From Bin87 sp965220505 (GTDB lineage: Bacteria; Chloroflexota; Dehalococcoidia; Lucifugimonadales; UBA3495): a stretch of DNA of 64,000 nt. Below are positions 44,759 through 52,743 of the stretch, piece by piece. A program made the translations under genes and the position numbers. The first letter of the stretch is position 1, and every line of letters starts with the position of its first letter. A model generated the notes under the pieces. That model was not told the origin of the DNA. It ran no database searches and was given only the letters and a program-made list of their open reading frames with translations. The DNA lies in assembly GCA_965220505.1 (NCBI GenBank), contig CBDCQE010000001.1:372001-436000 (forward strand). Direction: 5' to 3'.

Positions 44759-45352
44759 TCAGTCTCCGATGATCCGGTCAACCGCCAGGGTGATGTCGGG
44801 AAAGGCTTGGGGAGCGACGGTTTCGCCGGGGCTGAAGTAACGCACGGTGGCGTATTCGTTTCCGGCGGGTTCGGTGTAGGCTTCAATGCGGCGTTCCGGG
44901 CGGGCTGCGATCCACAATTCAGGGATGCCGGCGCGGGCGTAGGCCGGCAGTTTGACGTTGCGGTCAAACTCTACGGTGCTGTCGGCGACCTCAATCAGCA
45001 GCAGCACGTCGCCGGGAGCCGGGTGGCCGTTCCGGTAGAAGTCATCGCGCCACCTTAAGAGCATCGCATCCGGTTGCGGCTCGTTGTAATTGTCCAATCG
45101 TACCGGGTTCTGGACGCTCAAAATAGCCCGATCCTCCAGCAAAGTAGATGGGAATATTGCGACGATGCTGTTCACGCTGAAGGCGTGCCAGTTTCCGACC
45201 GGGGGCATTACGATGAAGTCTCCGTCCAGCAGCTCAACACGGTCGTTTTCCGACAGGATGCCGGCGTCGGCCATGGCGTAGTACTCGGCCACGGTGAAAC
45301 GGCGACGGGTAGGAACGGCCGCCGCTGGCGGAGAGGCGACTTGCGTGGTCAT
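44759..45352 (-). CDS. Uma2 family endonuclease-like protein, tandem copy 2
   Basis: 197 residues, 12 bp upstream of copy 1 on the same strand. It shares RRRFTVAEYYAMADAGILSE and EPAGNEYATVRYFSPGETVA with copy 1 exactly. The central part differs (FSVNSIVAIFPSTLLEDRAI here against VKLFNNTILPSLQGRAIIAV). The acidic/lysine nuclease positions (PDAMLL, LLLIEVADS, NVKLPAY) are kept in both, so both are probably active. Confidence 0.9.
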   Translation of the reverse strand: MTTQVASPPAAAVPTRRRFTVAEYYAMADAGILSENDRVELLDGDFIVMPPVGNWHAFSVNSIVAIFPSTLLEDRAILSVQNPVRLDNYNEPQPDAMLLRWRDDFYRNGHPAPGDVLLLIEVADSTVEFDRNVKLPAYARAGIPELWIAARPERRIEAYTEPAGNEYATVRYFSPGETVAPQAFPDITLAVDRIIGD

Positions 45353-45365
45353 TTGCGGGACGCAC

Positions 45366-46022
45366 CTATTCCTGAGCGTCGGCGCGGTTCTCCAGGGCTT
45401 TGTCCATCACGCGCTGGAAGACCTCATAGGGCTGGGCCCCGCTGAAGAGCAGGTTGTCGAACACGAAGGTGGGAATGCCACGGATGCCATAGCCCAGCGC
45501 CTCGTGGTACTGGTCGACCACCTTCTGGGCGTAATGCCCGGATTCGACGCGTTGACGCAACTCGGCGCCGTCGAGGCCGACACCGGAGCCGATGTCGGCC
45601 AGGACCGATGGGTCTCCCAGATCGGCGCCATGATCCCAGTACGCTTCGTAGGCGGCGTGGTGATACTCAAGGAACTTACCCTGTTCCTGAGCGTACTCCG
45701 TTGCCTGCAGAGAGTAGAGGCTGTTGGGAGTGTGCTTGGGCGGCCGCATCACGAGTTTGGCTTCCCGAGCGTAGGTGCGGAGGGGATCGGCCAGCTCGTC
45801 TTCGCTCTCGCCGGGGCGAGACTCGCGGACACGGCCCTCCTGGGGGGTGTCGGGACGCAGCAGGTAGGCGCGACCCTCGACAGTGATGTCGTACTCTTCA
45901 GAAAGTTTGTCGACGCGTTCCAGGCCGACGTAGCACCAGGGTCAAATGTAGTCGTACCAGACGATCACGTGCACGGGATTGGGATCGTCAGGATGGCTGT
46001 GGGCCGGTGGCTGGGTGGTCAT
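45366..46022 (-). CDS. DsbA/FrnE-like thiol-disulfide oxidoreductase, predicted selenoprotein (UPWC active site)
   Basis: 218 residues if the in-frame TGA at 45944-45942 is read as selenocysteine 27. Start is the ATG at 46022 with AGAGG 7 nt upstream. Translation reads PNPVHVIVWYDYI-U-PWCYVGLERVD, so the TGA replaces precisely the first Cys of the CPWC motif expected of DsbA/FrnE. Downstream the frame stays open with full family similarity (VEGRAYLLRPDTPQEGRV, NSLYSLQATEYAQEQGKFLE, GIRGIPTFVFDNLLFSGAQP) to the stop at 45366. No other in-frame stop occurs. Predicted role: oxidation or isomerisation of thiols, or a peroxide-linked reductase. selA-D are outside this window. A single-base error is the alternative explanation. 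Confidence 0.82.
45909..45936 (-). promoter_or_regulatory. Candidate bacterial SECIS stem-loop just after the UGA
   Basis: Counting from the base after UGA, +11 to +14 (ACGU) can pair with +26 to +29 (GCGU), leaving an 11-nt loop with GG near its start; weaker pairs extend it to +6 and +33. Bacterial SECIS elements sit in this position, with a G-containing apical loop about 15-35 nt after UGA. Drawn by eye; the fold energy has not been computed. Confidence 0.4.
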
Positions 46023-46086
46023 GGCATTACCTCTGGGGGTACGGCGGTAGCGGAGCGAAGCCTGAGCGGCGGAGGGAGGCTTTGGA

Positions 46087-46797
46087 TCAACAGGACACCA
46101 ATCGATCCAACAGGGGGTACAGTCCTTCCAAGCTGTCGATATGATCGCAGTTGGGAACGTCGGCGTGGAAGCCGCCGCGGTCAATGAGGACAGGCAAGAG
46201 GCCGGCCTCGCGGGCACCCTCAACATCCGAACGCGGTTGATCACCTACGTGCATGGCCTGATCCGGGCGTAGCGCCATGCGTTGGAGGGCGGCTTCAAAG
46301 ATGAGCGTGGCGGGTTTTTCGCCAGTTTCGCGGCTGGTGATGCAGAATTCGAGGTACTGACGGATCCCAAGGCGCTGGGTGAGTTCCTCCATATCGCGGC
46401 GGAGGTTGGTGAGCACGGCCAAGCGGTAGCCCCGGCCGTTCAACTCTTTCAGCACGGGACGGGTTTCCTCGAACTCCACGAACTCCTTGGGGACGGAGAT
46501 GGCCATGTCCCAGATCTGCTTGGCCATGCGGAGGGAAACGGCCACGCCGGATTCCTGGAGGATGATCTGCTCGTAACGGGCGAAAAACTCATCGCGGGAC
46601 GCTGGATCGCGTTCACCCAGGGGCCAGCGATGATTCTCCTCGTTGAAGTAAAGATCAGCGATGGCGTAGCCGTGGGATAACCGCTCAGCCGGTACCCGGA
46701 TACCCAGGTTCTGGCAGGCGGCATGCTGGATCTGCGGCAACGGCGGCCAAAAGCGCACCAGCGTATTGTAGAAATCGAAAAAGATAGCCTCAATCAT
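46087..46797 (-). CDS. HAD family hydrolase
   Basis: 236 residues from the ATG at 46797; an ATG at 46821 adds eight residues and neither has a clear ribosome site. MIEAIFFDFYNTLVRFWPPL contains motif I (DFYNT), LAVLTNLRRDMEELTQRLGI motif II, KPATLIFEAALQRM motif III (Lys) and HVGDQPRSDVEGAREAGLLP motif IV. An alpha-helical cap lies between motifs I and II, as in haloacid dehalogenase/phosphoglycolate-phosphatase-like enzymes. A soluble phosphatase or dehalogenase of unknown substrate. Confidence 0.88.
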   Translation of the reverse strand: MIEAIFFDFYNTLVRFWPPLPQIQHAACQNLGIRVPAERLSHGYAIADLYFNEENHRWPLGERDPASRDEFFARYEQIILQESGVAVSLRMAKQIWDMAISVPKEFVEFEETRPVLKELNGRGYRLAVLTNLRRDMEELTQRLGIRQYLEFCITSRETGEKPATLIFEAALQRMALRPDQAMHVGDQPRSDVEGAREAGLLPVLIDRGGFHADVPNCDHIDSLEGLYPLLDRLVSC

Positions 46798-46821
46798 CTG
46801 CGGGGAGCGCAGGGAGGGCAT

Positions 46822-47089
46822 TCAGTTTCGGCGGGCGACCCGTTGCTGCGCGAGGCAATGATAGCACAACGAATGCGGCGTGACGCGGGTCTCTGGCGGG
46901 TGGCGAAACGGGATTGCCGGGCGTCGGGCACTTCATGCGGACCTAGTTCGGCATCACGAGGAGCGCAGAGAGGTGGCGGTCCCATTGGCGCGGCGGCGTC
47001 CGTTGGCCTGATTGAGATTGCCGCGTTGGGCTCGCAATGACAGTTCCTACGAAATTTGGCGCGCGAAAGGGTGGGGCACGGGGCGATGC
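46822..47089. other. Intergenic region between HAD gene and otsB
   Basis: 268 bp with no supportable gene. It contains one copy of the GAGATTGC...CGCAATGAC dispersed repeat at 47014-47041; nothing else is recognisable. Confidence 0.6.
47014..47041. repeat. Dispersed repeat family C (GAGATTGC...CGCAATGAC)
   Basis: A 28-bp copy with the variant centre CGCGTTGGGCT; the other copies are at 54646-54673 and 56919-56946. Ends are conserved and the middle varies. Confidence 0.75.
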
Positions 47090-47866
47090 TTACAGCGTTA
47101 CCAGTTCGACGAGGGCGGCGGAGACCTCTGCGGGAGAGGGCAATCGCCAGGTTGCACAGGTGGTCAGGCCGGGCGCCCCGACGAAAACTGCGACGCCTCC
47201 GGCGGACCGGACCGCGCCGAATGCATCCTCGTCGGTTGCGTCGTCGCCCATGTAGATGGGGAAAGACTCGGGGGACAACCGGGACCGGATCAAGGTGAGG
47301 GCTCGGCCCTTGTTCCAATCGATAGACGGGCGGAGCTCCAGAGCCATCTTGGCCTCGGTTACGTGGCAGGAGCCGGACTGGACCAATGGATGGGTAATGT
47401 CATCGAACGCAGACACGACCAGGTCGTGATAGTAAGGCGGGGTTTGCCGAAAATGGGTAGTGAGGGTGTAGGTCTTATTCTCGACGAAGGCGCCGGGCAC
47501 GCCGGCCAGTCTGATTTCCAGGTCGTGGGACGTGTGGCTGATAGTTCGGGACGCAGCGTCAGCGTCAGGGTGGCGGTAATCCAGACCGAGGCCGCGTATC
47601 TCCAGGCCATGGTTGCCGGCGTACACCAGGCCCGGAACGTTCACCCGCGCCTCGACGTCCTGCAGGGAGCGTCCGCTGATCACCCCGACCACGAACTCGG
47701 GGCGGTTGGCGAGTTGGCAGAGGAGCAACTGATTTCCGGGGCAGAGGGTGGCCTGTTCCGGCCGGGGAGCGATTTCGGATAAGGTCCCGTCGAAATCGAG
47801 GAGCAGCAGGATAGGGTTCCGCCCGACGACCAGGTCTTTGAGTTCGTCGACGTTGAGATCAAGCAT
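47090..47866 (-). CDS. otsB: Trehalose-6-phosphate phosphatase
   Basis: 258 residues from the ATG at 47866. HAD motif I in ILLLLDFDGTLSEIAPRPEQ, motif II in FVVGVISGRSLQDVEARVNV, GLVYAGNHGLEIRGLGLDYR typical of OtsB, the conserved Lys in DWNKGRALTLIRS, and motif IV in FPIYMGDDATDEDAFGAVRS. Removes phosphate from trehalose 6-phosphate to give trehalose. It begins 11 bp after otsA ends, so the two form an operon for an osmolyte/stress sugar. Confidence 0.94.
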   Translation of the reverse strand: MLDLNVDELKDLVVGRNPILLLLDFDGTLSEIAPRPEQATLCPGNQLLLCQLANRPEFVVGVISGRSLQDVEARVNVPGLVYAGNHGLEIRGLGLDYRHPDADAASRTISHTSHDLEIRLAGVPGAFVENKTYTLTTHFRQTPPYYHDLVVSAFDDITHPLVQSGSCHVTEAKMALELRPSIDWNKGRALTLIRSRLSPESFPIYMGDDATDEDAFGAVRSAGGVAVFVGAPGLTTCATWRLPSPAEVSAALVELVTL

Positions 47867-47877
47867 GGGGATTGGCG

Positions 47878-49386
47878 TTAGGCCGTAGTCGCGACGCTGA
47901 GGCGGGAGTGATCGGGCGTGCTCGCCTGCATGAGGTGCATCATGATGCGGCCGGCCCATTTGTAGATGTTGTTGTCGCGGACCGTGTTGCGCATCTGGCG
48001 CATACGGATGCGGCGCTCGGCGTCAGTCATGGTGAGAGCCTGGTGGATGGCCTCGGCAAACTGCTCTGTGGCGTAGGGGTTGATGATGAGGGAGCCGGTG
48101 AGTTCCTGGGCGGCCCCGGCGAAGGCGCTGAGGATAAGCACGCCGTCCTCATCCACTCTGGAGGCCACGTACTCCTTGGCGACCAGGTTCATGCCATCAT
48201 GGAGGCTGCTCTCAGCGCAGAAACTGGCGAGACGGCGGAGGGCGGAGAAGGTCGACGACGGCAACGACGTGGGCCAGTAGAGGACCGGCTGCCAGCCGTC
48301 GTGTCCGAAACGCTCGTTGATGCGGTTGACCGTGGCTTCGATATCTATGGTCAGCTGCATGTACGAGTCGATGTTGGTGCGGCTGGTGGCTCCGGCCTGG
48401 AGGAACACCAGCTGGCCACGGTACTGGGGCCACTTTTCAAATAGGCGCTCGACGGCACGAAGACGATGGGGGATGCCCTTGGTGTAGTCCTGCCGGTCGA
48501 TGCCCAGGCCGAGGATGCGGCCACGGTTCAGGCCCAATTCCCGGGACAGTCGGGCCATTTCGACTTCGACCTCCTCGGACCGGGCCTCGCTGTCCAGGCT
48601 GTCGAAATCGATGCTGATGGGGAACGGACGGACCAGAGTGGTCTCGTCCCGGTAGTCGATCAGTCCGTACTCGGAATCGACGTGCGCATCCAGGTTGGCG
48701 TCGACGCAATTGAGGAAGTTCTGACAGTCGCCGGACAAGTGAAAGCCCAGAAGGTCGTTGCCCAACATACCGTCGAGGATTTCGTCCTGCCACGGGCAAA
48801 TGCGGAGGATGTCGGGATTGGGCCAGGGGATGTGCCAGAACTGGCCGATGATAGCATCGGGATTGACCTCGCGGATGTACCGGGGCAGGAGGGCGAGATG
48901 ATAGTCCTGGATCAGGATTATGGCCGGCTCGTCGTTGATTTCGTCGAGCACCAGATCCGCGAAGCGCCGGTTGACGGACTGATAGAAACCGTAGTGCTGG
49001 GCGTCGAAAACGGGTTCGGTGTATGCGATGTGGCACAAGGGCCACAGACCCTCGTTGGCGAAGCCGTAGTAAAACCCCTGGTTCTCCTCATCGCTCAGGG
49101 TGAGCAGGCGCATGGAGTAAGCGGGGGCATCGGTAGGCACGTGGATACGGCCGGTCTCGTCCATGGCAGCCAGATCATCATCGCCGTTACTCTGGGCGAT
49201 CCAGGTGCCGCCGCAGGCACGCATCAGCGGATCGATAGCGGCGGTCAAACCACCCGGGGGCATTTCCCCGCGAGGGACACCGTCCTGCATCGTAAACACG
49301 TACGGCTGCCGATTTGACACCACGACCAGCCGATAGTCGCTCAATTCCCGGCTTACCAAGCGTTGTAAATCATCGCCGGTCCACAT
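47878..49386 (-). CDS. otsA: Trehalose-6-phosphate synthase
   Basis: 502 residues; GGAGGTGG precedes the ATG at 49386. GT20 landmarks: YRLVVVSNRQPYVFT, PGGLTAAIDPLMRACGGTWI, IILIQDYHLALLPRYIREVN, IGQFWHIPWPNPDILRICPW, LGLGIDRQDYTKGIPHRLRA and SLHDGMNLVAKEYVASRVDE. Transfers glucose from a nucleotide sugar to glucose 6-phosphate. Slightly longer than E. coli OtsA (about 474), by a short N-terminal extension. Confidence 0.95.
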   Translation of the reverse strand: MWTGDDLQRLVSRELSDYRLVVVSNRQPYVFTMQDGVPRGEMPPGGLTAAIDPLMRACGGTWIAQSNGDDDLAAMDETGRIHVPTDAPAYSMRLLTLSDEENQGFYYGFANEGLWPLCHIAYTEPVFDAQHYGFYQSVNRRFADLVLDEINDEPAIILIQDYHLALLPRYIREVNPDAIIGQFWHIPWPNPDILRICPWQDEILDGMLGNDLLGFHLSGDCQNFLNCVDANLDAHVDSEYGLIDYRDETTLVRPFPISIDFDSLDSEARSEEVEVEMARLSRELGLNRGRILGLGIDRQDYTKGIPHRLRAVERLFEKWPQYRGQLVFLQAGATSRTNIDSYMQLTIDIEATVNRINERFGHDGWQPVLYWPTSLPSSTFSALRRLASFCAESSLHDGMNLVAKEYVASRVDEDGVLILSAFAGAAQELTGSLIINPYATEQFAEAIHQALTMTDAERRIRMRQMRNTVRDNNIYKWAGRIMMHLMQASTPDHSRLSVATTA

Positions 49387-49550
49387 AACGGGCCACCTCC
49401 GTCCTCGGGTGCGCCTCGCAGCATAAAGAAGTTATGCACCGCAAATGACTATAATCATTATTATCCGCTACAAATTGTGCCACACGAGGGGCGTGGGGTC
49501 AATGGACGCATGGGCTTCGGGTAGCGTTCCGTTTCAGGTGGTTTCTTGGA

Positions 49551-49622
49551 ATGGATGAACAGGATGGGCAGGATTTTCAGATGCCAAGGATACTTGGATT
49601 CCGGCTTTCGCCGGAATGACGG
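49551..49622. repeat. 72-bp composite dispersed repeat (copy 1)
   Basis: Starts ATGGATGAACAGGATGGG (part B), continues through a 20-bp linker, and ends in part A, the palindrome TTCCGGCTTTCGCCGGAA followed by TGACGG. The copy at 63517-63588 has the same order and exactly the same length. On the minus strand part A translates to the familiar VIPAKAGIQ string, which marks a repeat rather than a gene. Confidence 0.8.
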
Positions 49623-49624
49623 GA

Positions 49625-49743
49625 ACTAAACCACCCGCCGCCGTGGCGGCGTGGGACGCGGCACGGGCCAAGGCGTTGGCCGCACGGGAGTAATCGCCCG
49701 CGTTGTGGTCGGACTGGGCCAACGACAGGAACCGCCGGGCCTG
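49625..49743 (-). pseudogene. Possible remnant of a small HEPN-like gene
   Basis: The minus frame reads QARRFLSLAQSDHNAGDYSR followed by AANALARAASHAATAAGG, which resembles the N-terminal helix pair of small HEPN/PaREP1-like proteins (helix with AGDY, then A..ALW.AASHAA). A TAG precedes it and the frame runs straight into the 72-bp repeat, so only about 40 codons survive. Weak, similarity recalled from memory only. Confidence 0.3.
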
Positions 49744-49799
49744 AACCTAGTGATGATGGACACTGCCCATGTTGAACGCACGCTCCTCTCCTCATTTGC

Positions 49800-49826
49800 A
49801 TGGATGAACAGGATGGACGGGATGGG
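49800..49826. repeat. Dispersed repeat part B, solo copy
   Basis: ATGGATGAACAGGATGGACG followed by GGATGGG; nearly identical to the first 20 bp of the 72-bp composite element but without part A. Confidence 0.65.
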
Positions 49827-50254
49827 GGTTTACGATCAGATTGAGTTGGAGCGGCTCCTTTGGGTTTGGATGTTCACAGGCGATGGGATGTTTGGTCGCT
49901 ACAGGCGATTGGTGGTTGGTGGTTGTTAACGGTGTTGACTAGGTCCCGGATGTTGATCAGCCCCACGGCCGGGGGATTTGCGCTTGGGTTTTTTTGCTCT
50001 CATTGCCCATGCCCGAGGCACGGCGCGCTGTGGCAGGCGCGGTGGCCGGGGCGACTACACCGATTAGAGCGGTCGGCGGCAGTCTCCCCGCGGGCCGTTA
50101 GCGACTGGATTGCTGATGAAGTTGGCCGTTGTGGCCGGGACCTGGTCGAGGTGGTGTTGTATCGCCTGTGGAACACAGGATAGCACGGGTGTTCTTTGGG
50201 CTGAGAGGCGTGGGTGTCAGGAGTTTTCCTCGTTGGGGAAGGGGTTGAACTTGC

Positions 50255-50280
50255 ATGGATGCACAGGATGGAAGGGATGA
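50255..50280. repeat. Dispersed repeat part B, diverged solo copy
   Basis: ATGGATGCACAGGATGGAAG then GGATGA, two substitutions from the 49800 copy; again no part A follows. Confidence 0.55.
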
Positions 50281-50511
50281 TATTGACTGAGCAACGAGAT
50301 TGCCGCCCCCCATCGAGTGCGGATGACCCCGTGTCAGGCACGGGGCAGGCTGTTGCTTCGCTCGCCATGACAGGGCGGGTGAAGTGAGTACGCGTGAGCG
50401 GCCGGGCTTTCCTTGACACTCGGGGTGGCGCGTACCATAATCTGACGGTCAAAATTCGCACCATGCGAACTGACATATAACCCTTCCCGTTCAAGGGACA
50501 GGAGGATTTCG

Positions 50512-50958
50512 TTGACCACCGTTTCCTTCACCCTCACCGACGAGATGCGAGAGCAGGCCATCGGGGTCGAAAGCGCGCCCACCACGACCGATGTCGAGAA
50601 GGGACATATCGCCCGTTTCGCCGAAGCTATCGGGGACGATAACCCGGCATACATTGAAGGCACGCCGGAAACCGGAGGCATCGTCGCTCCGCCGACGTTC
50701 CTGCGGGCGATGCGGGCGGTGCGACCGGAGTTGCCCTTTGAAATTCCGTTCACGCGACTGCTGGACGGGGGCAGCGACTGGGAATATTTCGAGCACGTGC
50801 GGCCGGGTGACGTGATTACGGCGGTGGGCCGAGTGGAGGACATCCGGGAACGGACGGGGAGCATCGGGCAGATGCTCATCACGACAATCAAGGTTACATA
50901 TCGCAACCAGACGGGGGCGATTGTAGCGACGCAGACGAGCACGTCCATCCGCCACTGA
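50512..50958 (+). CDS. MaoC-type N-terminal (FAS1-like) dehydratase domain protein
   Basis: 148 residues. The start is a TTG at 50512 with AGGAGG 7 nt upstream. TTDVEKGHIARFAEAIGDDN, PAYIEGTPETGGIVAPPTFL, DGGSDWEYFEHVRPGDVITA and RTGSIGQMLITTIKVTYRNQ are the hot-dog-fold marks of the MaoC_dehydrat_N family (FAS1-DH region). Such proteins form one half of a heteromeric hydratase or 3-hydroxyacyl-CoA/thioester dehydratase. The partner is likely the MaoC protein at 51238. Confidence 0.85.
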   Translation: MTTVSFTLTDEMREQAIGVESAPTTTDVEKGHIARFAEAIGDDNPAYIEGTPETGGIVAPPTFLRAMRAVRPELPFEIPFTRLLDGGSDWEYFEHVRPGDVITAVGRVEDIRERTGSIGQMLITTIKVTYRNQTGAIVATQTSTSIRH

Positions 50959-50970
50959 TGATTTTGGGCA

Positions 50971-51053
50971 CTGGATTCCGGCCCCGTATCAATTACGGTG
51001 TGACGCTCTTTCGCCGGAATGACGGTTCGGGTGCCGGAATGACGGTGAGAGTT
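50971..51053. repeat. Interrupted copy of repeat part A
   Basis: CTGGATTCCGG is followed by a 26-bp insert and then CTTTCGCCGGAATGACGG, with a further half copy GTGCCGGAATGACGG at about 51031-51045. The insertion splits the palindrome. Confidence 0.55.
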
Positions 51054-51237
51054 GATGCCGACTCGGTTTGCCGCGGGGAAATGTCAGAATCAGGATTTTC
51101 AAGATTTGCGGATCGTCAGGATTGAAACCGTTTTCCATAGTTGGAGAGTTTCCAATCCTGCCAAATTGTAAAATCCCGTAAATCTTGCTGCTGACGATTT
51201 GCGAAACTGGGTACGCGAGAGCATTGAGAGGAACAAC

Positions 51238-51669
51238 ATGGGCCAGCAGATTTATTTCGAAGACGTGAGCGAAGGCATGGAGCTGCCGGTTGAGGTGAGG
51301 GAACCCACCACACGGCAGTTGGTGCAGTATGCGGGAGCGTCAGGCGATTTTTACGAGATCCATTACGACAAGCCCTACGCGGAGAGCATCGGGCTGCCGG
51401 GGATTATCATCCACGGGGCGCTGAAGAACGCGATGCTGGGGTCGTACGTGACCGGGTGGGCTGGTCCGGAAGGGACGCTGCGGCGGCTGACGTGCCAGTA
51501 CCGGGGGATGGATTTCCCCGGCGAACCCATCACAGCCAAGGGACACGTTACCCGGGTGTACCAGGAAGGCGAGCAAAATCTCGTCGACTGCACCATCTGG
51601 CTGGAGAACCCGCAGGGTCAGCAGACCACGCCGGGGACGGCCACCGTGGCGCTGCCCAGCCGCGGGTGA
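51238..51669 (+). CDS. MaoC-like hydratase/dehydratase
   Basis: 143 residues from the ATG at 51238, with GAGAGGAA upstream. MGQQIYFEDVSEGMELPVEV, TTRQLVQYAGASGDFYEIHY with the catalytic Asp and His of the hydratase motif (D-F-Y-x-I-H), and the ESIGLPGIIIHGALKNAMLG segment. Predicted R-specific enoyl-CoA hydratase or dehydratase half-domain, forming a heterodimer with the protein at 50512. The two SDRs downstream would supply 3-hydroxyacyl dehydrogenase activity. Confidence 0.88.
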   Translation: MGQQIYFEDVSEGMELPVEVREPTTRQLVQYAGASGDFYEIHYDKPYAESIGLPGIIIHGALKNAMLGSYVTGWAGPEGTLRRLTCQYRGMDFPGEPITAKGHVTRVYQEGEQNLVDCTIWLENPQGQQTTPGTATVALPSRG

Positions 51670-51700
51670 CATTGCAGACCGCCGTTTCCGCGGAGGACAC

Positions 51701-51762
51701 TGGATTCCGGCTTTGGCCGGAATGACGGTGTACCGGCCGGAATGACGGTATATTGGGGAATG
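51701..51762. repeat. Degenerate tandem copies of repeat part A
   Basis: TGGATTCCGGCTTTGGCCGG AATGACGG is followed by two shortened copies of the right half (CCGGCCGGAATGACGG and GGGGAATGACG). Lies between maoC and the first SDR. Confidence 0.55.
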
Positions 51763-51803
51763 ACGAGATACCGGACAAATCAAACATAGAGGATTCACTC
51801 ACT

Positions 51804-52733
51804 ATGCCCAACAATCTGGAAGGAAAGGTAGCGATCGTCACCGGCTCGGGCCGCGGCGTGGGCCGAGGTATCGCCAAGCTGATGGCCGAGGAAGGCGCCA
51901 AGGTGGTGGTGGTTGATCCGGGCGTCAACGTTGACGGAACCGGGTTTGACCAGTCCATCGCCGAGGTGGTGGTCGGTGAGATTCGGGATGCCGGCGGGAC
52001 CGCCGTGGCGTGCACCGAATCGGTGGCAACCATGGATGGCGGCGAACGGATCGTGCAGACGGCCATCGACAACTTCGGGCGGCTGGACATCGTGGTCTGC
52101 TGCGCCGGCATCCTGCGGGACCGCATGGTCTTCAACATGACGGAGCAGGAATGGGACGACGTGATTGCGGTGCACCTGAAGGGGACGTTCACGGTAGTGA
52201 AGCACGCGTGCATCCTCTTCCGGCAGCAGCGGTCGGGTCGGGTTATCACCTTCAGCAGCCAGTCCGGGCTGGTGGGCAACAGCGGCCAGGCCAACTACGG
52301 CGCGGCCAAGAGCGGCATTGCCGGGTTCACCAAGGTGGTGGCCAAGGACATGGGCCGGTACGGCGTGACGGCGAACTCCATCGCGCCGCGGGCGACCACG
52401 CGGATGATCGGGGCGATACCCGAGTCGGCGGCGGAGATCCGGGCGCGTGGCGGCGTGGCATCGCTATCGGGAGACGACGGCGGCGAGATACAGGATCTGG
52501 ATCCGGACGGGATTGCTCCGTTCGTGGCCTACCTGTGCTCGGACTACGCGGCCAACATCAACGGGCAGACGTTCCTGGTGTACGGCAACACGGTGTCGCT
52601 GATGTCGCAACCGCGGCCGGAAAAGGCGATCTGGACGGAATCGGGACACTGGGAGATGGACGACCTTTCGGCGCAGGCGCGGGGATACCTGACGGCAGGG
52701 ATTCCGAATCCGGCGCCGGCGCAGCAACGCTAA
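51804..52733 (+). CDS. SDR family oxidoreductase (3-hydroxyacyl dehydrogenase-like), tandem copy 1
   Basis: 309 residues from the ATG at 51804. KVAIVTGSGRGVGRGIAKLM, AKVVVVDPGVNVDGTGFD, VCCAGILRDRMVFNMTEQEW (CCAG where NNAG is usual), the Ser in TFSSQSGLVGNSGQANYGAA with Tyr/Lys in YGAAK. The SDR family resembles the hydroxyacyl-CoA dehydrogenase domain of MFE-2-type proteins. It carries a C-terminal extension (VYGNTVSLMSQPRPEKAIWT onward) also present in copy 2. Likely acts with the MaoC proteins upstream. Confidence 0.88.
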   Translation: MPNNLEGKVAIVTGSGRGVGRGIAKLMAEEGAKVVVVDPGVNVDGTGFDQSIAEVVVGEIRDAGGTAVACTESVATMDGGERIVQTAIDNFGRLDIVVCCAGILRDRMVFNMTEQEWDDVIAVHLKGTFTVVKHACILFRQQRSGRVITFSSQSGLVGNSGQANYGAAKSGIAGFTKVVAKDMGRYGVTANSIAPRATTRMIGAIPESAAEIRARGGVASLSGDDGGEIQDLDPDGIAPFVAYLCSDYAANINGQTFLVYGNTVSLMSQPRPEKAIWTESGHWEMDDLSAQARGYLTAGIPNPAPAQQR

Positions 52734-52743
52734 CCTTTGTGTC

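Larger units (their letters stand above)
49387..50511. other. 1.1-kb repeat-rich region without a functional gene
   Basis: Short open frames here lack ribosome sites and family features. It holds an AT-rich stretch next to otsA (49430-49480, the likely promoter area), a 72-bp composite repeat, two further GGATG repeats, and a possible gene remnant at about 49625-49743. From 50283 there is a degenerate family-C-like stretch (CAACGAGATTGCCG). Looks like an accretion zone for repeats. Confidence 0.6.

Noticed and set aside
49387..50511. Several 60-90-codon open frames in the repeat-rich gap
   Set aside because: They lack ribosome sites and run through repeat modules (e.g. VIPAKAGIQ strings), a known sign of false ORFs.
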